DNA of 64,000 nucleotides from G11 sp947167445 (GCA_947167445.1 CAMVID010000012.1:1-64000), one strand, 5' to 3'; numbered from the stretch's first letter, positions 33,497-41,776 are shown. Made by a program: numbers and translations. Notes: generated by a model from the letters alone, not told the origin.

Positions 33497-34257
33497 TATC
33501 TGTTACCTCCCTGGGTCAAAAGGGTAAGGGTTTCTGTAATCTTCTGATAGAAGTTGTCATTGGTGCCTTCGCCTCTGTAAATCTGATGGAAGACCTCGCC
33601 GTCCTTGATGAAAAGCACACGGCTTGCGCAGCTGGCAGCCTTGGCGGAATGGGTAACCATAAGAATGGTCTGTCCCATGGAATTAACATCCACAAAAAGT
33701 CTTAAAAGCTCGTCTGAAGCTCTGGAATCAAGGGCTCCCGTAGGCTCATCCGCAAGAATAATCTTGGGGTCAGTAATAAGGGCTCTTGCAACTGCAGCTC
33801 TCTGCTTCTGACCGCCGGATACCTCATAGGGATACTTCTTAAGGAGTTCCGAAATGCCAAGTCTTGCAGCAATTGGTGTAAGCTTGCTTCTCATGCTCTT
33901 ATAGCTTTTTCCTGCAAGAACAAGGGGAAGGAAAATGTTATCCTCAATGGAAAAGGTATCCAAAAGGTTAAACTCCTGGAAAACGAATCCTAAGTTGTCA
34001 CGTCTGAAGGTGGCAATCTTTTTCTCGGAAATACCCGAAAGATCCATATCCTTCAACATCACTTTTCCCGCTGTGGCCTTATCAAGCGCAGCGAGAATAT
34101 TTAGAAGGGTAGTTTTTCCGGAACCGGATTCACCCATGATTGCCACAAACTCCCCTTCTTCAACTTCAAAGCTCACATCTTTAAGGGCTTCTACCTCCTG
34201 CCCGCCAAAACGTGTCTTGTATATTTTCTTTAGATTTTTAACTTCAAGTAAACTCAT
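33496..34257 (-). CDS. BceA-type ABC ATPase
   Basis: The ATPase (253 aa) of the MacB/LolD/BceA group has Walker A GESGSGKTTLL near residue 40, Q-loop FVFQEFNLLDTFSIEDN, signature VSGGQKQRAAVARAL near 145 and Walker B ILADEPTGALD. It energises the FtsX-type permease whose gene begins at the base where this one stops. Located downstream of the kinase-regulator pair with a terminator-like hairpin between, it is probably induced by that system. Confidence 0.92.
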   Translation of the reverse strand: MSLLEVKNLKKIYKTRFGGQEVEALKDVSFEVEEGEFVAIMGESGSGKTTLLNILAALDKATAGKVMLKDMDLSGISEKKIATFRRDNLGFVFQEFNLLDTFSIEDNIFLPLVLAGKSYKSMRSKLTPIAARLGISELLKKYPYEVSGGQKQRAAVARALITDPKIILADEPTGALDSRASDELLRLFVDVNSMGQTILMVTHSAKAASCASRVLFIKDGEVFHQIYRGEGTNDNFYQKITETLTLLTQGGNR

Positions 34258-34301
34258 TTATTCAAACCTCCATTTTCTTTTCAGTTTGATTTTAAATAAA
34301 T

Positions 34302-34329
34302 AAGCCGATTCATTCCATTGAATCGACTT
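34302..34329 (-). terminator. Hairpin between the sensor kinase and the BceAB genes
   Basis: AAGTCGATTCA and TGAATCGGCTT pair (one G-T) with a short loop on the minus strand, followed by ATTTATTT. It is a weak terminator or attenuating hairpin between the kinase stop and the ATPase ribosome site. Confidence 0.6.
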
Positions 34330-34370
34330 ACAATCCGCTCAAAAAACTTACATTTTCGTCACAATCGGAT

Positions 34371-35360
34371 TTACTCTATAAGACTCTTCTTTGTTTCAAG
34401 GTTAATCTTTATCTTTGTTCCAACCCCCGGCTTTGATTCAGCGCTTATTTCATGATGGAGATTCCTGCAGATTCTGCTGCAAAGGTAGAGACCTATGCCA
34501 CTGGCTTTTTTATCTGCTCTTCCCCTGACTCCCGTATAGCTTCTCTCAAAAATACGGGGCAGGTCTTCAGGAGAAATACCCATTCCCGTATCCTCAATAC
34601 AAAGAGTCAAAGGTTCCTCCACATATATGGAAATTTCTCCCTGCTTTGTATATTTGAGTGCATTTGAAAGAACCTGCTCAATCACAAATGACAGCCACTT
34701 TTCATCTGTCAGCACCCTCTTTCCTACGGGCTCATAGTTAAGCTTGAGCTTTCGAAGTATAAAGTCGCCGGCCAGTTTCTTCACCGCTTCTCCTATTATT
34801 ACGTCCAGGTCGTATTCCCTGAAAATATAGTCACTTCCGGAGCCTTCCAGCCTTAAGTAGGTAAGTACCATTTCCACATAACGTTCAATCCGCCCAAGTT
34901 CCGAAAGAAGATTCCTTGACAATTCACTGTCCTCTCTCTGAAGCCTTAGTCTCATTGAGGCAATGGGGGTCTTAATCTGATGAGCCCAGAGGGTGTAATA
35001 ATCCATCAGTTCAACAGAATCTTCCTTTGCCTCATCCATAACCATACGTTTCTCTTTCGCAAGATTCGTTATAATCTCGAGATAATCCTCCTCAAGCTGG
35101 GTATGAGGCTTTGAGGCATACTCCAAAAGTTCCGCCGCAGTGTTACCAAGCTCTGTTATTTCCTTATGTCTTCTATAGAAACCGTAGTATCTGAAAGATA
35201 AATATGTAATCCCCATCAAAACGCAGAGAATGATAGGATAAGTCACGGCTTCCACAGGAAGGTCAAACAAATTAAAGGACACCACAAGCATTGCAAAAAA
35301 TCCAAGAAAAATCGCAACTCCGCCGCTTATGCTTTTCAAAAATGAAATAAACAGTTTCAT
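34371..35360 (-). CDS. BceS-type intramembrane-sensing histidine kinase
   Basis: The kinase (329 aa) has two membrane helices within the first 60 residues and almost no extracellular loop, the hallmark of kinases that read flux through a BceAB transporter. The phosphorylated His lies in LWAHQIKTPIASMRL near residue 132. The ATPase domain has the N box (FVIEQVLSNALKYT), the G1 box (IEDTGMGI) and a GIGLYLCSRI segment. It is 3 nt downstream of the response regulator and acts with it. Confidence 0.9.
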   Translation of the reverse strand: MKLFISFLKSISGGVAIFLGFFAMLVVSFNLFDLPVEAVTYPIILCVLMGITYLSFRYYGFYRRHKEITELGNTAAELLEYASKPHTQLEEDYLEIITNLAKEKRMVMDEAKEDSVELMDYYTLWAHQIKTPIASMRLRLQREDSELSRNLLSELGRIERYVEMVLTYLRLEGSGSDYIFREYDLDVIIGEAVKKLAGDFILRKLKLNYEPVGKRVLTDEKWLSFVIEQVLSNALKYTKQGEISIYVEEPLTLCIEDTGMGISPEDLPRIFERSYTGVRGRADKKASGIGLYLCSRICRNLHHEISAESKPGVGTKIKINLETKKSLIE

Positions 35361-35363
35361 GGC

Positions 35364-36038
35364 CTACCCCACTGTATAACCCACACCGGATTTGGTTGTG
35401 ATAAAATCGTCAAGTCCTACGTTTTCAAGCTTCTTTCTGAGTCTTCCCACGTTTACCGTAAGAGTATTTTCATCCACGAAAGCTCCGCTCTCCCAAAGGG
35501 CTTCCATAAGCTTCTCGCGGCTCACAATCTTTCCTTTATTCTGCATCAGCGTATAAAGCAGACGGTACTCGTTCTTTGTAAGCTCTATTCTGTTGTCTTC
35601 GTAGGTAAGGGTATTGTCCTCGGTGTTTAGCAGCGCTCCGCCATGCTCAATTATGGGTGTTGGCAAGCCAAAGTCGTAAGTTCTTCTAAGGAGAGCCTGC
35701 ACTTTTGCCGTAAGAACATTCTGATCAAAGGGCTTTGCGATAAAATCGTCTGCCCCCATATTAACCGCCATTACTATATTCATATTGTCCGAAGCGGAGG
35801 AAACAACGATTACTGGAACCGATGAGACCTTCCTTATCTCGCTGCACCAATGGTATCCGCTCATGAAGGGCAGGGAAATGTCCATAAGTACAAGATTGGG
35901 CTGAAAATCTGCAAATTCTCCCATCACGTTGTGAAAGTCGGAAACAGTTTTCGCCTCCATATTCCACTGCTTCATCTGCTCCGCTATTCCCTCGGCTATT
36001 CCCATGTCATCTTCCACTATCAAAATTCTGTAATCCAT
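35364..36038 (-). CDS. BceR-type OmpR/PhoB response regulator
   Basis: The regulator (224 aa) has an N-terminal receiver with acidic pair ED at 9-10, phospho-acceptor D53 in LVLMDISLP and Lys in KPFDQNV. The C-terminal winged helix contains LTKNEYRLLYTLMQNKGKIVSREKL split across residues 150-175. It would activate the BceAB-like genes downstream. The best ribosome site (AGAGGA) is inside the 3' arm of the hairpin at 36044-36087, so translation may depend on opening that hairpin or on a transcript starting within it. Confidence 0.92.
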   Translation of the reverse strand: MDYRILIVEDDMGIAEGIAEQMKQWNMEAKTVSDFHNVMGEFADFQPNLVLMDISLPFMSGYHWCSEIRKVSSVPVIVVSSASDNMNIVMAVNMGADDFIAKPFDQNVLTAKVQALLRRTYDFGLPTPIIEHGGALLNTEDNTLTYEDNRIELTKNEYRLLYTLMQNKGKIVSREKLMEALWESGAFVDENTLTVNVGRLRKKLENVGLDDFITTKSGVGYTVG

Positions 36039-36043
36039 ATAAA

Positions 36044-36087
36044 AAAATCCTCTAGGAGTAATTCTACCATTAATCCTAGAGGATTTT
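36044..36087 (-). terminator. 14-bp hairpin immediately before the regulator start, overlapping its ribosome site
   Basis: AAAATCCTCTAGGA and TCCTAGAGGATTTT are perfect arms with a 16-nt loop. On the minus strand seven Ts follow and run to 3 bp from the response-regulator ATG. It looks like a terminator for upstream transcripts. It also contains the only plausible Shine-Dalgarno (AGAGGA) for the regulator. Confidence 0.8.
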
Positions 36088-36263
36088 GCTTATAAAAGTT
36101 TAATTTTTCCTTAATAGCGATTATCTCTTTGAGAACTTTTTCACTGCCTTAAGTGCCTTGTTTTGAGCATTTGTAAGGCGAGTTGCTGTTTACCTGCTGC
36201 GTACGGTAGAAAACTCAGGGCTACTGTATGCGGCTGGTGGCAACACTTTCAAACTGCAATTAG

Positions 36264-37139
36264 CTACTGTTGCGAAAAATGATTCTTGGCAATCTCTGAA
36301 ACTGCAATTCTTTTTTTGTAAAGCGTGTAGGTCTGATACAGTATCAGTACATCAATGGCTATGGATAGCAGTGAATTAACCGATTTGTGTTCAAACGTCA
36401 GTAGATTCTCTACCATTGGAAGGTTATATTGTTTCGGCATTGTTGTCAAAAAATATAGAAGTCGCACCGAATAACATACTCCCAAAACTGAAACCGCAGA
36501 GATTATAAAGAACCAGAGTTTTTTGTTTTGTCCGCGCATAAAGAAGAAATACCCGGCTATTGCACCGACAACACACGGAAGCATATCCATTAAGCCTAAA
36601 GATACAGTTATTGTCCAAGTCTTGAATGCGATACAAGTGTAAATATTCACTAAACATGCAGCCAAATAGTAAGCCACAAGAACGATTCCCATTCTCTTCG
36701 GTGATAATGCTTCGCTCAAAGCGTTAACAAGCCCATACATAAAAGCTGTTATCGATATAGCTATTTCAAAGAATCTGAGTAACACTCCTTGTGTATTGCC
36801 ATCACTAAATTGAACGCTGATAGCAGTATTAATTCCAACCATTAAATAAGTTAAAACAACTGCTGCATACAGAACTATCATAATATTATTCACCAATTTA
36901 TTTTCAACTACAGGATTTCTCTCTACTACTTTCGTCATTTCTTTTCCGGATAAAAGGTCGTCAAGGCTCACTTCCAGAATCTGAGATATTTTCTTTGTAG
37001 TCAATAAATCCGGATAACGATCTCCGCACTCCCATCGGGAAACAGACTGTCTCGTTACATATAATTGTTCCGCCAAGGATTGCTGAGTCATCCCTTTTGC
37101 TTCTCTCGCTCTTCTAAGTTGTTCGCCGAATTCAACCAT
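36264..37139 (-). CDS. XRE-family regulator with a C-terminal membrane domain
   Basis: The 291-residue protein has an N-terminal Cro/XRE helix-turn-helix at residues 4-60 (MTQQSLAEQLYVTRQSVSRWE). A connector of about 25 residues follows, then about six hydrophobic helices from residue 85 to 275 with no recognisable catalytic motif. Membrane-tethered XRE regulators of this type are common in Firmicutes and their signals are mostly unknown. The codon use looks more AT-rich than that of the ribosomal neighbours. It lies between two copies of the rpsI 3' end, consistent with horizontal arrival. Confidence 0.85.
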   Translation of the reverse strand: MVEFGEQLRRAREAKGMTQQSLAEQLYVTRQSVSRWECGDRYPDLLTTKKISQILEVSLDDLLSGKEMTKVVERNPVVENKLVNNIMIVLYAAVVLTYLMVGINTAISVQFSDGNTQGVLLRFFEIAISITAFMYGLVNALSEALSPKRMGIVLVAYYLAACLVNIYTCIAFKTWTITVSLGLMDMLPCVVGAIAGYFFFMRGQNKKLWFFIISAVSVLGVCYSVRLLYFLTTMPKQYNLPMVENLLTFEHKSVNSLLSIAIDVLILYQTYTLYKKRIAVSEIAKNHFSQQ

Positions 37140-37300
37140 ATCAAATCCGCTCCTTCCTTATTTGTTTTTATCTGCAGATTTGACTTTAGTATCTCTTACA
37201 GCTGTAAATAATACAAGCACCGGCTTAAAAAAACATGTCACCACTATGGTGCATCCCCATAAGAAAGCATTTTGCGAAATCTGATCTATACGAGACAAAA

Positions 37301-37327
37301 AAGACCCGGTACAATGTACCGAGTCTT
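37301..37327 (-). terminator. Terminator downstream of rpsI
   Basis: AAGAC-CGGTAC and GTACCG-GTCTT arms with one mismatch and a 3-nt loop are followed by a T-run on the minus strand. A second small palindrome (AATCTGCA/TGCAGATT, 37332-37348) lies between it and the rpsI stop. Confidence 0.85.
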
Positions 37328-37350
37328 CTGAAATCTGCAATGCAGATTGA

Positions 37351-37755
37351 TTATCTCTTTGAGAACTGAGGTGCGCGTCTTGCGGCTTTGAGACCGTATT
37401 TCTTTCTCTCTTTCATACGAGGGTCTCTTGTAAGGTAGCCGGCCTTCTTAAGAACAGGTCTGAACTCTTCATCTGCCTGAAGAAGTGCTCTTGCGATACC
37501 ATGACGGATAGCACCGGCCTGACCTGTGTATCCACCACCCTTAACGTTTACAAGAACATCAAACTTCTCGAGGTTCTCTGTAGCTGCAAGGGGCTGACGA
37601 ACGATAACCTTAAGAGTCTCAAGACCAAAGTACTCGTCAATGCCTCTCTTGTTGATTGTGATGTTTCCCTTACCGGGAACTAAATATACTCTTGCAACAG
37701 AAGATTTTCTTCTTCCTGTGCCGTAAAATTTCTCTTTTGCTTTAGCTCTAGCCAT
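37351..37755 (-). CDS. rpsI: 30S ribosomal protein S9
   Basis: S9 (134 aa) sits in the head of the 30S subunit, and its C-terminal tail reaches the P-site tRNA. The N-terminal YGTGRRKSSVARVYLVPG, the middle VKGGGYTGQAGAIRHGIARAL (split here) and the C-terminal RAPQFSKR tail are all typical. It lies 19 nt after rplM, the universal pair. The last 19 bp, including the stop, are duplicated 1.2 kb downstream. Confidence 0.97.
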   Translation of the reverse strand: MARAKAKEKFYGTGRRKSSVARVYLVPGKGNITINKRGIDEYFGLETLKVIVRQPLAATENLEKFDVLVNVKGGGYTGQAGAIRHGIARALLQADEEFRPVLKKAGYLTRDPRMKERKKYGLKAARRAPQFSKR

Positions 37756-37774
37756 TTTCTAATCCTCCCTCGCC

Positions 37775-38203
37775 TTAAAATGTCAATGTCTCAGGCTTCT
37801 GTGCTGCATGAGGATGCTCAGCGCCTGCGTATACGTGAAGCTTTGTGAACATTTCTCTTCCTAAAGGTCCCTTGGGAAGCATGCCCTTAACTGCAAGTTC
37901 AATAACCTGCTCAGGCTTCTTAGCCATCATCTCACGAAGAGTTGTCTCTTTCATACCTCCAACGTAGTCAGAGTGATGATAGTAAATCTTCTGATCAAGC
38001 TTCTTACCTGTAACCTTAACGTTAGCTGCGTTAGTAACGATTACATAATCGCCTGTATCAAGGTGAGGTGTGAAGATAGCTTTGTTCTTACCTCTTAAAA
38101 TCTTTGCAACTTCTGCAGAAAGACGACCAAGTGTCATTCCGGTTGCATCTACTACATACCATTTTCTATCGATTGTAGCCGGGCTGGCCATAAATGTTTT
38201 CAT
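37775..38203 (-). CDS. rplM: 50S ribosomal protein L13
   Basis: L13 (142 aa, normal) begins MKTFMASPATIDRKWYVVDA and contains GRLSAEVAKILRGKNK and the GMLPKGPLGREM motif. It is an early assembly protein of the 50S subunit. GGAGGTAAATAC precedes the ATG. In many Firmicutes it follows truA; here thrS and a lipoprotein gene intervene. It has a consensus promoter of its own at 38371-38399 and a structured 5' leader of about 160 nt that could serve autoregulation. Confidence 0.97.
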   Translation of the reverse strand: MKTFMASPATIDRKWYVVDATGMTLGRLSAEVAKILRGKNKAIFTPHLDTGDYVIVTNAANVKVTGKKLDQKIYYHHSDYVGGMKETTLREMMAKKPEQVIELAVKGMLPKGPLGREMFTKLHVYAGAEHPHAAQKPETLTF

Positions 38204-38291
38204 GTATTTACCTCCGTAAAGAATAAATCAAACTGATTCAGGTCACGCTTAAGATTAAATGCAGATGTCCGGGCTACATTTCCTATCTTAA

Positions 38292-38336
38292 AATGCCCTG
38301 TAGTAATGTGGGTTCTGCCGATTCTAACGGGGCATT
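38292..38336 (-). ncRNA. Structured 5' leader of rplM-rpsI (possible L13 leader)
   Basis: AATGCCC and GGGCATT arms with further partial pairing (GT..AG / CT..AC) close a 45-nt stem-loop inside the rplM untranslated leader. Firmicutes often have an L13 leader RNA here. I could not match conserved bases with certainty, so the assignment rests on position and the hairpin. Confidence 0.4.
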
Positions 38337-38354
38337 GTTAAAAAAGGGCAAAAT

Positions 38355-38399
38355 ACCGCCACACCGAGATATTATATGCTATCGGTGTGGCGGTGTCAA
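38355..38399 (-). promoter_or_regulatory. Perfect consensus promoter embedded in a 13-bp hairpin (thrS terminator / rplM promoter)
   Basis: On the minus strand TTGACA (38394-38399), 17 bp and TATAAT (38371-38376) form an ideal promoter. ACCGCCACACCGA (38355-38367) and TCGGTGTGGCGGT (38382-38394) are a perfect inverted repeat, one arm in the spacer and the other past the -10. Transcripts from thrS contain the whole hairpin, with T-rich sequence after it. Transcripts from the promoter contain one arm only. Confidence 0.85.
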
Positions 38400-38411
38400 T
38401 AATTTTTTTAA

Positions 38412-40199
38412 TTATCTTGCTTTTGTTGCAATTTCTTCGCTTATCTTCTTGATAAACTCTTCGAGTTTCATAGCTTCGGTATCCTGGCAGTCACGTTTTC
38501 TTACGCTTACAGTGCCGTCCTCAGCTTCCTTGGGTCCGATTACAAGCATGTAGGGAACACGGTCTTCCTGTTGAGCCTCACGAATCTTGTAGCCAACCTT
38601 CTCATTTCTGTCATCAAGAGTTGTACGAATATTTGCCTGTTCCAAAGCCTCGTTAACCTTGGCAGCATAATCGTTTGTCTTCTCGCTGACAGGAATAACC
38701 TTAACCTGCAAAGGAGCAAGCCATGTAGGGAATTTACCCTTGGTCTCCTCAATGATGTAAGCCATAAATCTGTCAAGGGAACCAAGAATAGCTCTGTGAA
38801 GAACAACAGGCGTCTTCTCTGTGCTGTCCTTGTCGATATACTTAAGGTTAAACTTGGCAGGTAAGCAGAAGTCAAGCTGACAGGTTGAAAGCGTGTACTC
38901 TGCACCTACTGCAGGCTTAACGTTAACGTCAAGCTTGGGACCGTAGAAAGCAGCCTCACCGATTTCCTCTGTGTACTCGATTCCAATATCGTTAAGGACC
39001 TGACGGAGGGCATCCTCTGCCTTGTTCCACATTTCGTCATCGGGATGATACTTCTCTGTATCCTCGGGGTCTCTCAAGGAAAGAACGCATCTATAATCTG
39101 TGATTCCGAAATCCTTATATACATCAAAGATTAAGTCTGCAACCTTCTTAACCTCATCCTTGATCTGGTCGGGAGTAACAAAAAGGTGAGCATCATTCTG
39201 GCAGAAATGTCTGCCTCTCTCAATACCCTTAAGAGTTCCGCTGGACTCAAATCTGAAGTCGTGAGCAATCTCACCGATTCTTATGGGCAGCTCACGATAG
39301 CTGTGAGGCTTGTTAGCATAAATCATCATGTGGTGAGGGCAGTTCATGGGACGAAGTACGAAGCTCTCTCCCTCAACTTCCATTGCAGGGAACATGTTTG
39401 CTTTATAATGTGCCCAGTGTCCGCTGGTCTCATAAAGCTGAACTGTACCTACGCAGGGAGTCATAACGTGCTGGTAGCCAAGCTTAAGCTCTTTTGCCTT
39501 AATGTAATTCTCAAGTTCCTGCCAAACTGTATAACCCTTGGGAAGGAACATGGGAAGACCCTTACCGATGAGGTCATCTGTCATGAAAAGACCCATCTCT
39601 TTACCAATCTTACGATGGTCTCTTGCCTTTGCTTCCTCAAGCTCCTTCTCATACTGAGCAAGTTCCTCAGCTGTAGCAAAAGCCACACCGTTAATACGTG
39701 TAAGCATCTTGTTCTTGGCATCGTTCTTCCAGTAAGCGCCGCTTAAACCGGTAAGCTTAAATGCCTTCAAAGCCTTTGTGTATGTAATATGAGGGCCTAC
39801 GCACATATCAACATAATCGCCCTGCTGGTAAAAAGTAATCCTCGCATCTTCAGGCAAATCCCCGATATGCTCTTCCTTATATACAGCGCCTCTGTCGTGA
39901 ACAAACTTAACAGCCTCGTCTCTGGGAAGCTCAAAGGTCTTAAAAGGAAGGTTCTCCTTTGTAATCTTCTTCATCTCTTCTTCTATTTTAATAAGATCCT
40001 CGTCGGAGAGTTTGGTATCTCCGAGGTCTACATCATAATAGAAGCCTCTCTCTGTGGCAGGGCCGTATGCAAACTGTGCGCCGGGATAAAGGCGCTCAAC
40101 GGCCTGAGCCATAATATGTGCTGCAGAATGTCTTAAGACATGAGTTACTTCTTCTTCGGGACATTCAGCAACGTTTCCGTCGTTGTAAATAACTTTCAT
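38412..40199 (-). CDS. thrS: Threonyl-tRNA synthetase without the TGS domain
   Basis: The synthetase (595 aa) charges tRNA-Thr. It lacks about 45-60 residues at the N-terminus, because the editing domain (HVLRHSAAHIMAQAVERLYPG, split here; CVGPHITYT) starts at about residue 23. The class II core follows, with motif 1 near 230, MNCPHHMMIYANKP near 290 and FRFESSGTLKGIERGR (motif 2). The anticodon-binding domain is at 495-590 (VIPVSEKTNDYAAKV). The upstream sequence holds a T-box, so a longer N-terminus is not possible. Confidence 0.95.
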   Translation of the reverse strand: MKVIYNDGNVAECPEEEVTHVLRHSAAHIMAQAVERLYPGAQFAYGPATERGFYYDVDLGDTKLSDEDLIKIEEEMKKITKENLPFKTFELPRDEAVKFVHDRGAVYKEEHIGDLPEDARITFYQQGDYVDMCVGPHITYTKALKAFKLTGLSGAYWKNDAKNKMLTRINGVAFATAEELAQYEKELEEAKARDHRKIGKEMGLFMTDDLIGKGLPMFLPKGYTVWQELENYIKAKELKLGYQHVMTPCVGTVQLYETSGHWAHYKANMFPAMEVEGESFVLRPMNCPHHMMIYANKPHSYRELPIRIGEIAHDFRFESSGTLKGIERGRHFCQNDAHLFVTPDQIKDEVKKVADLIFDVYKDFGITDYRCVLSLRDPEDTEKYHPDDEMWNKAEDALRQVLNDIGIEYTEEIGEAAFYGPKLDVNVKPAVGAEYTLSTCQLDFCLPAKFNLKYIDKDSTEKTPVVLHRAILGSLDRFMAYIIEETKGKFPTWLAPLQVKVIPVSEKTNDYAAKVNEALEQANIRTTLDDRNEKVGYKIREAQQEDRVPYMLVIGPKEAEDGTVSVRKRDCQDTEAMKLEEFIKKISEEIATKAR

Positions 40200-40237
40200 T
40201 TTCTTCTCCTTTCTGTTCTAAAAACCAGTGTGGGGAT

Positions 40238-40490
40238 AAAAAAAGCGCCCCAACACACCTGTTGTGCATGGGACGTATAATCTACGCGGTTCCACCTATG
40301 CTTGCTACCAAATCGGTAACCACTCATTGCCCTGTAACGAAGGGATACGGACCTTATTGGGGTCACTCGGAGGTGGTATTCACTTACTTTTCACACAGGC
40401 TGCTCTCACCAAATGCAGTCCTCTCTGGGAATGAGCATGTAAGCTACTGTCCTCGTCAACGTTTTATCGCTTCTTATTATGGTACAAATA
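40238..40490 (-). ncRNA. T-box riboswitch, threonine specifier, upstream of thrS
   Basis: Stem I begins near AGAGAGGACTGCATTTGGTG and contains GTGAATACCACC, with ACC (Thr) as the likely specifier at 40375-40377. The T-box core TAGGTGGAACCGCG is at 40285-40298. A terminator hairpin (40245-40275) with seven Ts follows. Low charging of tRNA-Thr would allow readthrough into thrS. Confidence 0.92.
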
Positions 40491-40565
40491 TAGGGGATGT
40501 GTCAACACCCCCTTTGATTTTCTAAACAATTTTATTTACTGTTTTCTCCATAGTCTCCCTCTTAA

Positions 40566-41489
40566 TCAGTCATACATCTGTGAGTAATCGGAATAATCCA
40601 TTCCCTGAATCTCGTACTCACCGTCGTTATAAACAAGATAAAAACCTATAACTCTTCCCGTCTTGCCAAAGACTTCTATCTCGCAGTAAATTGCTTTCTC
40701 ATCTTCATAATCCTTGATAAGGGAGTTCCAAATCATAAGATCCGACTCCATTTCATCGTAGGTCCACCAGTTGGAAAGCCAGTCCTCATCAACGTCAAGA
40801 TCCATTGCGAAATCATATTTCTTTATCTCTATGGGCATAACGGAATTCACTGTCTTTCCATAGTTGACATGAATAGTCTTAGCTCCGTTCTCGCCATTGT
40901 CAAAAGGAAGCTTTACTTCCTTATATTCTTCTTTCTTCTTATCGTAGTCAAAGAGCCACATGTCACCAAACATCATGGGATCAGTGCTGGTGTCGTAGGT
41001 CATGTTAATAAGAAGCTCAAGGTCTTTGTCACCGTCCAGATCCTCAGACTGAATATGCGGGAATCCCGTATTCCAGCACTGAGGAATCTCAAGCTTTGTA
41101 TCATTGCCAAACTCTATAGTATAGAAAGCAAGCTGGTTCTCAGCATCACACTTTCTGTATAATCTGTCGTTCTTGCCGTCACCGTCAAAGTCTCTGTCAA
41201 CAAACTCTTCTGCCCAGAGATAATCGGAAGCTTCATCAACATAGCCTTCATACTCCCAAAGCCAGAATGGAGACTTATCAACTTCCTGATCTTCCTTGGA
41301 TTCTTCCATCTCCGGCTCCTCAGTAGGCCCCGCTGTAGGCTCCGGTGTGGGAGTCGCCGTCGGGGTGGGAGTTGCCTGAACCTCTTCGAATACTTTTGCT
41401 TCCTCTGTTTCCTGCTTGTCGGTAGTTCCACAGGCAGATAAAGTCCAAGCCAATAATACAATTAGTGCTAATAATGATTTCTTTTTCAT
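40566..41489 (-). CDS. Lipoprotein with a Thr/Pro/Glu linker and Asp-rich VCBS/FG-GAP-like repeats
   Basis: The protein (307 aa) has a lipoprotein signal (LALIVLLAWTLSACG; Cys at about residue 20). A linker of repeated TPTP and EPE units follows to about residue 75, then a domain with FDGDGKNDRLYR and SEDLDGDKDLELLI motifs. These resemble calcium-binding FG-GAP/VCBS-like repeats. It is likely exposed on the outer face of the membrane. Function unknown. It stands between the thrS T-box and a repeat-bearing spacer, with no close partner. Confidence 0.75.
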   Translation of the reverse strand: MKKKSLLALIVLLAWTLSACGTTDKQETEEAKVFEEVQATPTPTATPTPEPTAGPTEEPEMEESKEDQEVDKSPFWLWEYEGYVDEASDYLWAEEFVDRDFDGDGKNDRLYRKCDAENQLAFYTIEFGNDTKLEIPQCWNTGFPHIQSEDLDGDKDLELLINMTYDTSTDPMMFGDMWLFDYDKKKEEYKEVKLPFDNGENGAKTIHVNYGKTVNSVMPIEIKKYDFAMDLDVDEDWLSNWWTYDEMESDLMIWNSLIKDYEDEKAIYCEIEVFGKTGRVIGFYLVYNDGEYEIQGMDYSDYSQMYD

Positions 41490-41577
41490 TTATTCCTCTT
41501 CTCTCCCATCAAAACAAAGCTATTTCATCTGTCCTTTGAATGCCTTAGCGAGTTATGTAAACTTGTTTTTCTTGCTT

Positions 41578-41617
41578 TTGTACCTAAAGCGCGCTTAAAC
41601 CCCCGATTTAGGTACAG
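41578..41617. repeat. 40-bp palindromic repeat, copy 1
   Basis: TTGTACCTAAA at one end and TTTAGGTACAG at the other are inverted arms around a GC-rich centre. It matches copy 2 at 41737-41776 in length and arms. The spacer 41490-41878 holds only these repeats and no convincing gene. Confidence 0.7.
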
Positions 41618-41736
41618 GGAATTGGGCTCAATTTCGAAATGTGAAGCTAAAAAGCATAATAAATTGCGGAAAACGTTAAATTTATCCGCTTTCTTGCCAC
41701 GCAAAAGCAAGACTCGCTGTGTTATGTCAACCATTC

Positions 41737-41776
41737 TTGTACCTAAGGCAGGCCAAAACTCCAGATTTAGGTACAG
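41737..41776. repeat. 40-bp palindromic repeat, copy 2
   Basis: TTGTACCTAAGG and ATTTAGGTACAG arms enclose GCAGGCCAAAACTCC. About 25 bp to its left, GTTATGT and TTCTTGT words also resemble the left flank of copy 1, so the duplicated unit may be longer than 40 bp. Confidence 0.7.

Larger units (their letters stand above)
36119..37367. mobile_element. Possible remnant element flanked by a 19-bp repeat of the rpsI 3' end
   Basis: The 19 bp covering the last codons and stop of rpsI (37349-37367) recur exactly at 36119-36137 in the same orientation. Between them lie only the XRE-membrane regulator gene and two terminators. Duplication of a conserved gene's 3' end is the footprint left by site-specific integrases, and rpsI is a known integration site of conjugative elements in other Firmicutes. 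No integrase gene is present, so this would be a decayed or cis-mobilisable remnant. Confidence 0.45.
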
